From Alkalilimnicola ehrlichii (GTDB lineage: Bacteria; Pseudomonadota; Gammaproteobacteria; Nitrococcales; AK92): DNA of 64,000 bases. Of the stretch, positions 27,201-37,702 are shown in pieces (position 1 is the stretch's first letter; every line of letters begins with the position of its first letter). The notes beneath the pieces are model-generated. The model saw only the letters and a list, made by a program, of their open reading frames with translations, did no database searches and was not told where the DNA came from. The DNA lies in the NCBI RefSeq assembly GCF_003399765.1, contig NZ_NFZV01000001.1, positions 186,001-250,000 of the forward strand. The letters are read 5' to 3'. The position numbers were made by a program, and so were the translations under genes.

Positions 27201-28897
27201 ATGCGCGAAGCCGTTGCAATTTCGCAAAATGCCGAATTACGCCGATGGCGGCCCAGTGGGGCCGCCATTTGGCGTTCTGTTGCCCTTTTTTAGCCGTTCT
27301 TATCCTTATTCCCCTCTTGCTGATCTTTTTTTCTTGGCTAGAGCCGGAATGGAACTTATGGCGTCATGTCGCCGATACCCAGTTGCGGGAGCTTTTCCTG
27401 AATACCGCGATTCTGGTGGTCGGCGTCGGTGCCGGGACGTTAGTGTTAGGCGTGGGTTTGGCCTGGTTAACCGCTATGTGCGAGTTTCCCGGGCGGAGAC
27501 TATTTGACTGGGCGCTCATGCTGCCTTTAGCGGTACCTACTTACGTTTTGGCTTTCGTGTTTGTCGGTTTGTTCGATTATGCGGGGCCAGTGCAGAGCTG
27601 GATGCGCAGCGTCCTGGGGCCGGATGCAGGGCTTCCGCCTATAAGAAGCGCCGGCGGTGTCGTTTTTGTGATGACCTTAGTGCTGTATCCCTACGTGTAT
27701 ATGCTGACTCGGGCGGCATTCCTGCGTCAGGGGCGGGTGCCGATGGAGGCCGCGCGTATGCAGGGGCTTACCGCATGGCAAGCGTTCTTTCGGGTAACCT
27801 TGCCGATGGCTCGGCCGGCGATCGTGGCCGGTGTGTCGCTGGCGTTGATGGAAGCCTTGGCCGATTTTGGTGCAGTTGCCGTTTTTAACTTCAATACCTT
27901 TACGGTCGCGATTTATCGGGCCTGGTTTAGCTATTTCAGCATGCCGCTTGCGGCTCAGTTGGCCTCTTTACTGCTGATATTGGTCGTTGTGGCGTTAGTA
28001 CTGGAACGTTTGGCGCGGGGAAAGGCGAAGTTTTTTCAGAACACCGGTCGTGGATTATCCGACCGTATCCGGCTGCACGGTGGAAGGGCTTGGGCAGCCA
28101 CAGCGGTCGCGGGGCTGGTATTGGCGTTAGGCTTTATTCTACCCCTGCTGCAGTTAGTGTTCTGGGCGATAAGCTCCGGCGATGTTGTGGATGCTCGCTT
28201 CTGGAGCTTACTGCTGCGTACGGTAACGCTGGGGGCGATTGCGGCGGTTGTCGTAGTAGCGCTTGCCTTGCTGTTGGCCTATGCCAAACGGTTACGGCCC
28301 GACTGGTTTACCCGTAAGGCCGTTTTTGCCGCAACCCTCGGCTACGCGCTACCCGGCTCGGTGTTGGCGGTGGGGATTATGCTGACCTTTGCGTGGGTAG
28401 ACCGCGGCATCGCAGCCGTCTTAATGCCGATTGCACCGGATATTTACGGGCCCTGGTTAAGCGGCTCCGTCGTCGCATTGATATTTGCTTATGTCACTCG
28501 GTTTATGGCGGTGGGCTTTGGTGCGGTGGATAGCGCGTTGGAGCAGGTGCGGCCAAGTTTGGCCGAGGCTGCCCATAGCTTGGGTGCTAGCCATTTCGAG
28601 GTGGTGCGCCGGGTGTACATCCCGATGCTGAGCCCCGGCCTGTTGACGGGAGCGCTGCTGGTTTGTGTCGATGTGATGAAAGAAATGCCGGCAACCTTGT
28701 TACTACGGCCGTTCGGGTGGGATACCCTTGCCGTTAGAATTTTCGAGTTCACCTCCGAAGGCGAATGGGAGCGCGCGGCTTTGCCGGCGGTTGTATTAGT
28801 GCTAGCGGGGCTTTTGCCGGTTATTTTACTGGTGACTCGCTCGGCGGCACCGACTTCTAAGCGAACGTTACCAACGGATGCAGGGGCACCTTCTTAA
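27201..28897 (+). CDS. fbpB: Iron(III) ABC transporter permease (frame break near the start)
   Basis: Two-domain permease of about 565 residues with a dozen membrane helices and two EAA-type loops, EAARMQGLTAWQAFFRVTLP and EAAHSLGASHFEVVRRVYIP. The frame from ATG 27245 starts with the implausible MAAQWGRHLAFCCPF. The ATG at 27201 reads MREAVAISQNAELRRWRP and then stops in CTTTTTTAG. Adding one T to the T6 run at 27286-27291 joins it to LAVLILIPLLLIFFSW. I therefore place the true start at 27201, 7 nt after fbpA. No ATPase gene follows. Confidence 0.8.
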
Positions 28898-28960
28898 CGC
28901 TTTGCTCCCGAGCATTGATAGGATGGTTGTGCCTGTAAGCCAACGTAGGATGGAGATGGT

Positions 28961-29245
28961 ATGGATCGGCAAACTGAAATCGAAGCGGCGGTATTTCGCC
29001 GTTTACTGCAGCATCTGGATGAGCGTAAGGATGTTCAGAACATCGACTTAATGAATTTGGCGGGTTTTTGCCGTAATTGTTTGTCGAAATGGTATGTGGC
29101 CGCAGCCGAGGAGCGGGGTCTAGAGATTGACTACGAGGCGGCGCGCGAGCGCGTCTACGGCGAGCCGTACGCCGAGTGGAAAGCTAAATATCAAAAGGAA
29201 GCCACGCCGGAGCAGTTGAAGAAGTTCTCTGAAACGCATAAGTAA
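28961..29245 (+). CDS. DUF1244 family protein
   Basis: A 94-residue protein with the family core NIDLMNLAGFCRNCLSKWYV, where the two cysteines are conserved, then AEERGLEIDYEAARERVYGEPYAEWKAKY in parts (IDYEAARERVYGEPYAEWKA). Structures of this family are small helical dimers; no function is assigned. It lies between the iron permease and the gcv operon with its own spacing on both sides. Confidence 0.87.
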   Translation: MDRQTEIEAAVFRRLLQHLDERKDVQNIDLMNLAGFCRNCLSKWYVAAAEERGLEIDYEAARERVYGEPYAEWKAKYQKEATPEQLKKFSETHK

Positions 29246-29330
29246 TAGCTACAGGTCTTGTTGCCTTCCTCCTTAATATTTCTTCCGACTTCGTTGCCTA
29301 TTCGCTCATTAGCGAGAAGATGAGGCTGCT

Positions 29331-30413
29331 ATGGCTAAGCAAACTCCCCTGTATGGGGCGCACGAAGCTGCCGGTGCCAAATTCGTCGATTTTGCCGGCT
29401 GGACGATGCCGCTGCATTATGGCTCCCAGCTAGACGAGCACCGCGCCGTCAGAGAGCATTGCGGGATCTTCGATGTCTCGCACATGGGCTCGGTCGATAT
29501 CGAGGGGGCGCAGGCTGAGGCTTTCCTGCGCCGCTTATTGGCGAACGACGTCGCTAAGCTCAGCGACGGTAAAGCCCTGTACAGTTGCTTGCTGAATCAA
29601 GCTGGCGGAGTATTGGACGACCTCATTGTCTATTTGCGGCGAACGGGCGAGTATCGTCTTGTCGTCAATGCCGCCACGCGCGAGGCCGATGTCGATTGGT
29701 TCAACGAACAGCTTGGCGATGAGGCGGTAACGATCAAGCCCCGTCCGGATTTAGCCATGCTTGCTCTGCAAGGGCCGGCTGCGGCGGATCTTCTCGCTAG
29801 CGCCCTGCCGCTGGAGTTGGCGGCGGCTGCGCGTCGCTTGAGTCCCTTTTGCTCCATTGAGCGCGACGGCTATTTTATAGGCCGAACGGGCTACACCGGC
29901 GAAGACGGTTTTGAGTTGATAATGGCTTCGGAAAGCGCGCAAGCCTGTTGGAGTGCCTGGATAGCGGCCGGTGTCGCGCCGTGCGGATTAGGAGCACGGG
30001 ATAGTTTACGGCTCGAGGCTGGATTGAACCTTTACGGGCAGGATATGGATACGGACACGACGCCGTTGGAGTCGGGTCTGGGCTGGACGGTGAGCTGGGG
30101 GCCGGAAGAGCGGGATTTTATCGGCCGCGAGGCGCTACTTACTCAGCGTGAAAGCGGGGTGAAGCGGCGGCTTGTGGGGTTGGTTCTGGAGGCCCGAGGG
30201 GTGATGCGAGCCGGTCAGCCCGTCTACCTTGACGGCGGGCAAGGTACGGTGACCAGTGGCGGCTTTTCGCCGATATTAGGATGCTCGATAGCATTAGCGC
30301 GGATTCCTGCCGGGGCGGTAACGCAGGCGTGCGAAATCGAATTACGTGGCCGCCGATTACCGGCACGGATCGTCAAACCGCCGTTTGTTCGGTACGGTAA
30401 GGCCAAAGTTTAG
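29331..30413 (+). CDS. gcvT: Glycine cleavage system T protein (aminomethyltransferase)
   Basis: Transfers the methylene group from the lipoyl arm of GcvH to tetrahydrofolate, releasing ammonia. The 360-residue protein begins with TPLYGAHEAAGAKFVDFAGW and the conserved HYGSQLDEHRAVREHCGIFD and DVSHMGSVDI segments, and contains GRTGYTGEDGFEL and LRLEAGLNLYGQDMD. The 85-nt gap before it is too short for a tandem glycine riboswitch, and no such fold is visible. First gene of gcvT-gcvH-gcvPA-gcvPB. Confidence 0.96.
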   Translation: MAKQTPLYGAHEAAGAKFVDFAGWTMPLHYGSQLDEHRAVREHCGIFDVSHMGSVDIEGAQAEAFLRRLLANDVAKLSDGKALYSCLLNQAGGVLDDLIVYLRRTGEYRLVVNAATREADVDWFNEQLGDEAVTIKPRPDLAMLALQGPAAADLLASALPLELAAAARRLSPFCSIERDGYFIGRTGYTGEDGFELIMASESAQACWSAWIAAGVAPCGLGARDSLRLEAGLNLYGQDMDTDTTPLESGLGWTVSWGPEERDFIGREALLTQRESGVKRRLVGLVLEARGVMRAGQPVYLDGGQGTVTSGGFSPILGCSIALARIPAGAVTQACEIELRGRRLPARIVKPPFVRYGKAKV

Positions 30414-30489
30414 GGCCTGTTGGCGGCTATTCCGATAAGAGCCGGGACATATCGTAGTTGATAGTATTCGACGTTATAGGAAGAAGAAC

Positions 30490-30882
30490 ATGAGCAATTT
30501 GCCCAGCGATTTAAAATACGCCGATACCCACGAATGGGCGCGCTTGGACGATGATGGACTGGTTACCGTTGGGATTACCGACTATGCGCAGGAATCGTTG
30601 GGAGACCTGGTATTTGTCGAAACGCCAGTGGTAGGCAACCAAGTATCGGCGAAAGATGCCTGTGCGGTTGTGGAGTCGGTAAAGGCGGCGTCCGATATTT
30701 ATGCGCCGGTCAGCGGCGAGATCGTCGACGCTAACGCCCTCCTAAACGACAGCCCGGAGCTGATTAACAGCGATCCTTACGGGGATGGCTGGATTATGCG
30801 CATTCGGCCTGATGAAACTGCGGAACTGGACGAATTGCTAAGCGCCGAAGAATACGAAGCGCAGGTCAGCGCGGACGAGTAG
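30490..30882 (+). CDS. gcvH: Glycine cleavage system H protein
   Basis: Lipoyl carrier of 130 residues shuttling the aminomethyl group between P, T and L proteins. The lipoylation site is the lysine in [37 protein letters not shown] at the N-terminus is typical. The lipoyl group would need LipB, found at 51 kb. It lies 76 nt after gcvT. Confidence 0.97.
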   Translation: MSNLPSDLKYADTHEWARLDDDGLVTVGITDYAQESLGDLVFVETPVVGNQVSAKDACAVVESVKAASDIYAPVSGEIVDANALLNDSPELINSDPYGDGWIMRIRPDETAELDELLSAEEYEAQVSADE

Positions 30883-30889
30883 CTCCAGA

Positions 30890-30931
30890 CCGTGCGGATG
30901 TTTGCCTCTTGGCTTGACGCATGCCGCACGG
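30890..30931 (+). repeat. Inverted repeat between gcvH and gcvPA
   Basis: CCGTGCGG (30890-30897) and CCGCACGG (30924-30931) pair perfectly, with ATG/CAT extending the stem past one bulge. It sits in the 128-nt gap and could tune the relative amounts of H and P protein by processing or partial termination. Confidence 0.4.
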
Positions 30932-31010
30932 ATAACGGATCGGAAAGAGAACACGGAATGTTATGTAGCGCCGTCCGCTTCGGGCGACATCCAGCAAGGT
31001 AGGTGGTGAC

Positions 31011-32372
31011 ATGCCGTTTATCCCTCACACCGAGCAAGATATCCGCGAGATGTTGGCCGCGATCGGTGCCGATAGCGTCGATGCGCTGTTCGACGAAATC
31101 CCCGCCTCCTTGCAAAGCCGGCCTTTGGAAGGGGTTCCCGCGGGGCTTACGGAGATGGAGGTTGCGCGCCTGATGCAGGCGCGCGCCGCCAGCGACGGTC
31201 AGCCGCTGTGTTTTCTTGGCGCAGGCGCCTACGAGCATCACATTCCGGCTGCTGTCTGGGAGATTACTACGCGCGGCGAATTCTATAGCGCTTACACGCC
31301 GTATCAGGCCGAAGCCTCGCAAGGAACGCTTCAGGTCGTCTACGAATACCAGACTATGCTGGCAAGTCTAACTGGGCTGGACGTTGCCAATGCGTCGCTT
31401 TACGACGGTGCCTCCGCATTAGCCGAAGCTGTGTTGATGGCGGTGCGGGCTAACCGACGGACTGCCTCCCGCCGTATTCTGGTGCCGCGAAGCATCCACC
31501 CGCTTTATCGCCGCACGGTCGATAGTATCGTTCGTCATCAAGGTATCGAGTTGGTCGAGGTCGGCTATGTGCCGGAGAGCGGACGGGTGGATCGCGCGGC
31601 GTTAGAGGCTGCCGCAGAAGTCGGCTTCGCTGCGCTCGTTATCCCTCAGCCGAATGTTTTCGGTGTTTTGGAAGAAGCTGGCGAGCTTTGCGATTGGGCA
31701 CACGAGAAAGGTGCCTTGGCGATCGGGCTTGTTAACCCAACCGCCTTGGCGCTGCTGCAACCGCCGGGAGAATGGGGAGAAGCGGGTGCCGATATCGCTT
31801 GCGGCGAAGGGCAGCCGCTCGGGGTTCCGCTGGCTGCCGGCGGCCCTTATTTTGGCTTCATGAGCTGTCGGCAATCCCATGTTCGACAAATGCCGGGGCG
31901 TATTGTCGGCGCCACGCTCGATAGCGAGGGGCGACGCGGTTTTACGTTGACCCTGCAACCGCGAGAGCAGCATATTCGTCGCTCCAAGGCCACGTCGAAC
32001 ATCTGTACCAACCAAGGTTTGATGGTAACGGCGGCTACGATGTATTTGGCGTTGCTCGGACCGCAGGGGTTGGAGCGGGTCGCCGCCGCTTGCCACGCTA
32101 ACACACGGGCATTGCGAGACGCGCTAGCGGCTGTCGGCGACGATATCGATGTTGTCTTTCAAAGCCCTTTCTTCCATGAGCTAGTCGTTCGCCTGCCGCA
32201 GCCGGTTGCCCCTGTTCTCGATGCGTTGGCGGATAAAGGCATTCTCGGCGGTTGGGACATCGGCGAACATTATCCCGAACTCGGTAACGCTTTGTTGGTT
32301 TGTGCGACCGAAACCCGTACGGCGGACGATATCCGCGCTTACGCGGACGCCCTGCGAGAAGTGTTGCAGTAA
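31011..32372 (+). CDS. gcvPA: Glycine dehydrogenase (decarboxylating) subunit 1
   Basis: Non-PLP half of the two-subunit P protein, 453 residues, with [19 protein letters not shown] at the start, [32 protein letters not shown] in parts ([14 protein letters not shown]), and [13 protein letters not shown]. It pairs with gcvPB to decarboxylate glycine. Many gammaproteobacteria have a single fused GcvP; the split form groups this organism with other lineages. Confidence 0.95.
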   Translation: MPFIPHTEQDIREMLAAIGADSVDALFDEIPASLQSRPLEGVPAGLTEMEVARLMQARAASDGQPLCFLGAGAYEHHIPAAVWEITTRGEFYSAYTPYQAEASQGTLQVVYEYQTMLASLTGLDVANASLYDGASALAEAVLMAVRANRRTASRRILVPRSIHPLYRRTVDSIVRHQGIELVEVGYVPESGRVDRAALEAAAEVGFAALVIPQPNVFGVLEEAGELCDWAHEKGALAIGLVNPTALALLQPPGEWGEAGADIACGEGQPLGVPLAAGGPYFGFMSCRQSHVRQMPGRIVGATLDSEGRRGFTLTLQPREQHIRRSKATSNICTNQGLMVTAATMYLALLGPQGLERVAAACHANTRALRDALAAVGDDIDVVFQSPFFHELVVRLPQPVAPVLDALADKGILGGWDIGEHYPELGNALLVCATETRTADDIRAYADALREVLQ

Positions 32373-32403
32373 TGGCTATCGACCTGAGTGACGAGGGAGC
32401 CCT

Positions 32404-33867
32404 ATGTTGATTTTCGAACATAGCCGCGAGGGCCGGACGGCGCAGGCGCAGATGCCGGCCGCGCTCGACTCGGCGGACGATATACCTGCGCATTTACGCC
32501 GCCAGTCGGCGCCGCAGTTGCCCGAGGTGTCGGAGCTTCAGGTCGTCCGCCATTATACGCGTCTATCGCAACGCAATTTCTCGATCGACACGCATTTTTA
32601 CCCGCTCGGGTCGTGCACGATGAAGTACAACCCGCGGGCCTGTAACCAGCTGGCGATGCAATCGCCTTTTTTGGCTCGCCATCCGTTGGCGCCGGAGCGC
32701 TTCGGGCAAGGTTTTATGGCCTGTTTATTTGAGTTGCAAGAAATGTTGGCGGCAGTCACCGGTATGCGTGCCGTCAGCTTAACGCCAATGGCCGGCGCCC
32801 AAGGCGAATTCGCGGGTGTGGCTATGATTCGCGCTTATCACGACGCCCGCGAGGACCTGGCGCGCACGGAAATCATCGTGCCCGACGCCGCCCACGGTAC
32901 CAATCCGGCTACGGCGGTGATGTGTGGTTATAAAGTGCGGGAGATTCCCACCGCCGACGACGGCGACGTCGATGTCGACGCCTTACGGGCTGCGGTGGGG
33001 CCGCAAACCGCCGGCATTATGTTAACCAACCCCTCTACGCTGGGTGTGTTTGAGCGGCGCATCGAGGAGATTGCCGCCATCGTTCACTCGGCCGGCGGCT
33101 TGTTGTACTACGACGGGGCGAATCTAAACGCTATTCTCGGCAAGGTTCGCCCCGGCGATATGGGTTTCGACGTTATCCATGTCAACTTGCACAAAACATT
33201 TTCCACGCCGCATGGCGGGGGCGGTCCGGGAGCCGGTGCAATCGGTGTGAGCGAGCGCTTATTGCCTTTCCTGCCGGTTCCCGTCGTCGGGCGGCGAGAA
33301 GATCGTTACTACTGGCAAACCGAACGCGATTATCCCCAGAGCATTGGGCGCTTATCGGCGTTTATGGGGAATGCCGGCGTCTTGTTGCGGGCTTATATCT
33401 ATTCGCGCATGTTAGGCTGCGGGGGCATGGAGCGGGTGGCGGAGTTTGCCGCGCTTAATGCCAATTATTTGATGCACCGCTTACGGGATGCTGGGTTCGA
33501 ACTGGCTTATCCGGCACGGCGGGCAAGTCATGAGTTTTTAATTACGCTCCGGCGCGAGGCGAAAGCTTACGGTGTGACGGCGATGGATTTTGCCAAACGC
33601 CTTCTCGATTACGGATTTCATGCTCCCACGACGTACTTTCCTCTACTTGTTCCCGAGTGCTTATTAATCGAGCCGACAGAAACCGAAACGAAAGAAAGCC
33701 TGGACGGTTTTGTCGAGGCGATGTGTCGTATTCGCGCTGAAGCCGAGTCGGACCCGGAGTACGTGAAAAATGCCCCCTACACCCTACCGGTTCGGCGCCT
33801 GGACGAGGTTCGGGCCGCGCGTCAGTTAGATCTGCGATGGACGCCGACGGGTGCGGTAGAGGATTAG
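32404..33867 (+). CDS. gcvPB: Glycine dehydrogenase (decarboxylating) subunit 2
   Basis: PLP-binding half of P protein, 487 residues. The PLP lysine is in [17 protein letters not shown], and [13 protein letters not shown] and [20 protein letters not shown] (in parts) are conserved. It directly follows gcvPA (31 nt), completing the operon except for the L protein (lpd), which is not in the window. Confidence 0.96.
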   Translation: MLIFEHSREGRTAQAQMPAALDSADDIPAHLRRQSAPQLPEVSELQVVRHYTRLSQRNFSIDTHFYPLGSCTMKYNPRACNQLAMQSPFLARHPLAPERFGQGFMACLFELQEMLAAVTGMRAVSLTPMAGAQGEFAGVAMIRAYHDAREDLARTEIIVPDAAHGTNPATAVMCGYKVREIPTADDGDVDVDALRAAVGPQTAGIMLTNPSTLGVFERRIEEIAAIVHSAGGLLYYDGANLNAILGKVRPGDMGFDVIHVNLHKTFSTPHGGGGPGAGAIGVSERLLPFLPVPVVGRREDRYYWQTERDYPQSIGRLSAFMGNAGVLLRAYIYSRMLGCGGMERVAEFAALNANYLMHRLRDAGFELAYPARRASHEFLITLRREAKAYGVTAMDFAKRLLDYGFHAPTTYFPLLVPECLLIEPTETETKESLDGFVEAMCRIRAEAESDPEYVKNAPYTLPVRRLDEVRAARQLDLRWTPTGAVED

Positions 33868-33907
33868 CCGGGCCTCCGGCATCACAAATTCCAGAAAAGG
33901 AGCTGCC

Positions 33908-34840
33908 ATGACTGCTTTAATCAGTGGGTCCGTCGCTTACGACACCATTATGGTGTTCAACGATCGGTTCCGGAATCACATCCTGCCGGAGCAGGTCCAC
34001 ATTCTGAACGTTTCGTTCATTGTTCCGGAGTTGAGGAAGGAGTTCGGCGGTTGTGCCGGCAATATCGCCTATAACCTGAAGTTGTTGGGCGAGCAGCCGT
34101 TGCCGATGGCGACTGCCGGGGCGGATTTCGAACCTTACGCGGAGTGGTTGGCGGAACAGCAAATTCCGAGCGATTTTATTCGAGTCATGCACGATGCGTA
34201 TACGGCCCAAGCCTACATCACTACCGATGCCGACGATAATCAGATAACCGCCTTCCATCCTGGGGCTATGAACGAAGCGCATCGGTTGGAAGTGCCGACC
34301 GACGTGGGGGCGAAGATTGGTATTGTCGCTCCCAATGGCCGGGATGGGATGCTACAACATGCCGCGCAGTTCAAGGCGGCTGGTATTCCCTTCATTTTCG
34401 ATCCAGGCCAGGGTATGCCGATGTTCGATGGCAAGGACTTGCTTGATTTTGTCGAACAGGCAACCTGGGTAGCCGTCAATGACTATGAGTCGCAGTTGTT
34501 GCAGGAGCGTACCGGCCTTTCCCTGGGGAGTCTGGCGGAAAAAGTCGACGCGCTGATCGTTACCCTCGCAGGCGAGGGGTCGCAGATCTTTACCGCAGGC
34601 AGATGCATCGATATCCCGGCCGTGGCGCCGTCCGCCGTAGTGGACCCGACCGGCTGCGGCGATGCTTATCGGGCCGGTCTATTGTATGGCTTGTTAAACG
34701 ATCTGGATTGGGATACGACAGGTCGGATCGCCTCGCTTATGGGCTCGATTAAAGTCGCTCATCATGGAACCCAAAATCATCGTTTCGAGATGGATGAGTT
34801 CCGGGAGCGCTACCGCGAGGCGTTCGGAAGCGACTTCTGA
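33908..34840 (+). CDS. PfkB-family kinase, adenosine kinase-like
   Basis: A 310-residue ribokinase-fold kinase. The N-terminal motif GGCAGNIAYNLKLLG is the substrate-side signature, and DPTGCGDAYRAGLLYG holds the catalytic aspartate and anion hole. Annotated relatives are called adenosine kinase or sugar kinase; substrate is not provable from sequence. It lies 40 nt after gcvPB on the same strand, so a link to one-carbon/SAM metabolism (adenosine from S-adenosylhomocysteine) is a plausible inference. Confidence 0.8.
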   Translation: MTALISGSVAYDTIMVFNDRFRNHILPEQVHILNVSFIVPELRKEFGGCAGNIAYNLKLLGEQPLPMATAGADFEPYAEWLAEQQIPSDFIRVMHDAYTAQAYITTDADDNQITAFHPGAMNEAHRLEVPTDVGAKIGIVAPNGRDGMLQHAAQFKAAGIPFIFDPGQGMPMFDGKDLLDFVEQATWVAVNDYESQLLQERTGLSLGSLAEKVDALIVTLAGEGSQIFTAGRCIDIPAVAPSAVVDPTGCGDAYRAGLLYGLLNDLDWDTTGRIASLMGSIKVAHHGTQNHRFEMDEFRERYREAFGSDF

Positions 34841-34854
34841 ACCGCTCGGATACC

Positions 34855-34884
34855 GCCGTGCCCGGTAAGTTAACGCGGCACGGC
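34855..34884. terminator. Hairpin at convergent kinase and HDOD ends
   Basis: GCCGTGCC (34855-34862) with GGCACGGC (34877-34884), an 8-bp perfect stem whose loop contains the HDOD stop codon. There is no T-run. Confidence 0.35.
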
Positions 34885-35736
34885 AGCGCCTGAAAACAGG
34901 TTTGAGAAAATGTCGATGGATTGGACATCGGCTTCCAATTGCAGCTCGGCAATTTCTTCCGCCGCTAACTTCACGTGCTCGGCCACGCTCGGGTGTAGGT
35001 CGAGGCGGCTATCGGCCGGTGGCCAGCGCTTATAGCCGGGTTCGACAAGTTTGCTGAGCGCATTGGCAACGTGCACGATGTTCGCTTCGGTGCAATAGTC
35101 GGCGCAGAGATTTGGCGTGTGATGGTGGGCGACTACTTCCGTATAGACTTCGGGTAGATCCCAACTCTTTAATAGAGCGGCGCCGACGGCCGCATGGTCA
35201 AAACCGAGGATCTCCTGTTCCACTTGATAGGCGGGTCGGCGGGACAAATTAACCTCACGCAATATTTTGCTGGCGGCCAGTGGCTGTTGGCGGTAAATCA
35301 CCAGTTTGCCCAGGTCGTGGAGTAAGCCTGCGGTGAACAGGCGTCCTTCATTGGCTATGCCAAGCCGCTTACCGATTAAGCGAGCCAGAATGCCGCAGTA
35401 AATGCTGTGGTGCCAGAAATCTTGAACATCGACCAGTTGACTGTTGATATCGGAGAACACGCTGGCGACCGAGGTTGCCAACAGCACGTCGTGGAGGCTG
35501 CGTGTGCCCAGCACGGCGATCGCTGTGGCGATGTTTTCGACCTTCTTAGGCTGTCGGTAGGGAGCACTGTTGACGACTTTGAGGACGCGCGCCGTGAGGG
35601 CCGGGTCGTGATTGATGACCCGGCCGATCTCAGCCGCGGTAAAGCGCGGGTCATCGAGCATTTCGCTCACCCGATGATAGGTTCGTGGTAACGAGACGAG
35701 TCCGCCTGCGTTAGCCACCAACGCTTCAGGTGTCAT
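34870..35736 (-). CDS. HDOD domain protein
   Basis: A 288-residue protein with a single HDOD domain, found in signalling and motility-associated proteins. DDPRFTAAEIGRVINHDPAL is the typical N-terminal motif and FTAGLLHDLGKLVIYR holds the HD-like pair; a second HH pair lies in VVAHHHTPNLC. Whether it hydrolyses cyclic nucleotides is unclear; most HDOD proteins do not. No sensor domain is attached. Confidence 0.9.
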   Translation of the reverse strand: MTPEALVANAGGLVSLPRTYHRVSEMLDDPRFTAAEIGRVINHDPALTARVLKVVNSAPYRQPKKVENIATAIAVLGTRSLHDVLLATSVASVFSDINSQLVDVQDFWHHSIYCGILARLIGKRLGIANEGRLFTAGLLHDLGKLVIYRQQPLAASKILREVNLSRRPAYQVEQEILGFDHAAVGAALLKSWDLPEVYTEVVAHHHTPNLCADYCTEANIVHVANALSKLVEPGYKRWPPADSRLDLHPSVAEHVKLAAEEIAELQLEADVQSIDIFSNLFSGAAVPR

Positions 35737-36104
35737 GTTCTTCTCTCTTGATTCTCATTCTGACCAGCCTACTTCACGTGCCCCCATCGAACTGTGTGCC
35801 GGTTCAAGAATGTCCTTGGCGTGTGCGACGGACGTGAGGAAATATCATGTTTATGTCTATCGGCGTCGATCGATGGGGCTAAAGTGCCGCATTTTGGGGA
35901 CGTGACGAGGTCGGCGAAAATGCTTGTCGGAAGAGGTGCCAAAAGTCTTCTTTGCGTTTTAGCGGGCACGCTCTTGCAGCGATGGGCTCAAGTTTTTATC
36001 CAAAGATGCGGATATTTCCGTCAGCATACACATTACGGTAGCGTTCGTTCTATAGGGCGGCGAGGTGATAGGGTAATTGTCTCGGCGTGTCTAGAGGTGG
36101 CTAG
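35737..36104. other. 368-nt intergenic region, no gene seen
   Basis: Divergent region between the HDOD gene and ampD. I find no credible ORF, RNA gene, sigma54 or sigma28 promoter. It presumably holds the two promoters. The plus-strand 104-codon open frame across it has no recognisable protein signature. Confidence 0.5.
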
Positions 36105-36659
36105 ATGATCGACTTAAAGACAGGACAAGTTGCAGCAGCGCGACAACGGCCCTCGCCGAATTACGACGAGCGACCTGAGAATATTGCCATCGACCTGCTT
36201 GTTATACACAACATCAGCTTGCCGCCGAATGAGTTCGGTGGCCCTTATATCGACGCCTTGTTCACTAACGCTCTGGACTGCGAGTTGCACCCGTTTTTCG
36301 ATCAGCTTCGCGGCCTAAAGGTATCGGCTCACCTGTTGATCCGGCGCGACGGCGAGTTGCTGCAATATGTGCCGCTGCATAAGCGTGCTTGGCATGCGGG
36401 AGTGTCTTGCTTCGACGGCCGTGAGCGGTGTAACGATTTCTCAATCGGAATTGAGCTGGAAGGCTGTGACGATCAAAGGTTTACCGAAGCGCAGTATGGC
36501 TGTTTATTGCCGTTATGTAGCGCGTTGATGGACGCTTACCCAGGCATCACGCCCGAGCGAATCGTCGGTCATAGCGATATTGCCCCCGGCCGTAAGACCG
36601 ATCCGGGGCCTCATTTCGACTGGAATAGACTCCGAACGGTATTATCGAGTGTCTCGTAA
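36105..36659 (+). CDS. ampD: 1,6-anhydro-N-acetylmuramyl-L-alanine amidase AmpD
   Basis: Cytoplasmic zinc amidase that cuts the stem peptide from anhydromuropeptides during peptidoglycan recycling. The zinc ligands are visible: His in LLVIHNISLPP, His in RAWHAGVS, and Asp in GRKTDPGPHFDW. DFSIGIELEGCDDQ is a family motif. 184 residues, as usual. No signal peptide. ampE follows after 79 nt, the enterobacterial ampDE order. Confidence 0.94.
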   Translation: MIDLKTGQVAAARQRPSPNYDERPENIAIDLLVIHNISLPPNEFGGPYIDALFTNALDCELHPFFDQLRGLKVSAHLLIRRDGELLQYVPLHKRAWHAGVSCFDGRERCNDFSIGIELEGCDDQRFTEAQYGCLLPLCSALMDAYPGITPERIVGHSDIAPGRKTDPGPHFDWNRLRTVLSSVS

Positions 36660-36738
36660 CCGTGTGCCAAGTTGTTGTGCGCCGGGTAGCGTTTCACGAT
36701 AGCCTTGGGGCAAACAAACTACTCATAAGGACTCCAAC

Positions 36739-37604
36739 ATGCGTCTGATAGCGATTCTTATCAGTCTTTGGCTGAACCGTTACCCGGAGCGTTTCGACCG
36801 GTGGCGTCGTAGTGAATCGTTTTTGGTTATGCCGATTGGCTTCGGCTGAAGGTGCTGGGGCCAAACCGTTGGCAGGGCGCTTTCGGCGTGTTCGCTTTTC
36901 TGTTGCCGCCGGTTCTTTTAGTTGCGCTGGTTCAGTGGTGGCTCGGCGGTTGGTTCTTGGGTTTAGTGCTGGGTGTGGCGGCGCTGGTTTTTGCCCACGG
37001 GCCATCGCGGGTTGACGATGATCTCGATGAGTTCCTCGCCTCTTGGGAGCAAGAAGACGTCGCCCGCGCGCGCCGTGCCGCCTCCGAGTTGAGCGGCGAG
37101 GAGGAATCGCCGGCCGCTATGGATGCCCTCCCGGAAGAGGCTGTTCGCGGTTTGTTTTGGCAGAGCTACGAGCGCTTGTTGGGGCCGATTTTCTGGTTTG
37201 TTTTGTTGGGGGCCTGGGGGGTAGTGCTATTCCGTTTGGCATATGTGGCTAAGGAGTATGCGGAAAGCCGGGACGAAAGCAGCGAGAGTTTTGGCGAAGC
37301 GGCTAACTTGCTTGTCTACGTGCTCGACTGGATACCGACTCGTTTGGCCGCACTGGCTTATGGTCTCGCAGGTAGTTTTGTGCATTCCATGGAGGAATGG
37401 AAGCAAGCCGCGGAGGGGCGCTTCGCCGGTAACCGGGTGGGCTTTGTCGGTGCAGCCATGGGGGCGCTTAATCTCTCGCTCAGAGAACAAGCGCCGGAGG
37501 CTGTCCGCTCGACGGCCCGCGAGGCGCGCTCCTTGGTAACGCGCGCCGTTCTGTGCTGGCTAGCCGTGATTGCCCTGTTAACGATTGCCGGCTGGTTAGG
37601 TTAA
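36739..37604 (+). CDS. ampE: AmpE-like regulatory membrane protein (frame break)
   Basis: Integral membrane partner of ampD. The N-terminus MRLIAILISLWLNRYPERF is in one frame; from about residue 28 the conserved YADWLRLKVLGPNRWQG is in another. Adding a base in or near TTTTTGG (36820-36826) joins them to about 288 residues (E. coli 284). Several membrane helices follow (VLLVALVQWWLGGWFLG, FWFVLLGAWGVVLFRL). The role of AmpE is poorly defined; it is proposed to sense beta-lactam stress. The conserved core is otherwise intact. Confidence 0.83.
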
Positions 37605-37702
37605 CGCGGCGACTGGGGCGGATCGGTTGCTGTGAGCGGTCACAGGCGAAGCTGCTGCGCCCCGCCTTGCAGCGAGATGCCGCGAATTTATGGGGCAGGG
37701 TA

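Noticed and set aside
29246-29330. Glycine riboswitch upstream of gcvT
   Set aside because: The gap is 85 nt, too short for an aptamer pair, and no such fold or conserved core is seen.
35794-36108. 104-codon open frame in the HDOD-ampD gap
   Set aside because: No protein signature, no ribosome site, and it overlaps the ampD start.
36205-36213. DnaA-box-like TTATACACA
   Set aside because: It lies within the ampD coding region, alone, with no origin features.
37630-37645. CRP-like TGTGA-TCACA dyad between ampE and apaH
   Set aside because: The spacer is 4 nt rather than the 6 nt of CRP sites, and the site lies between converging gene ends with no promoter to serve.
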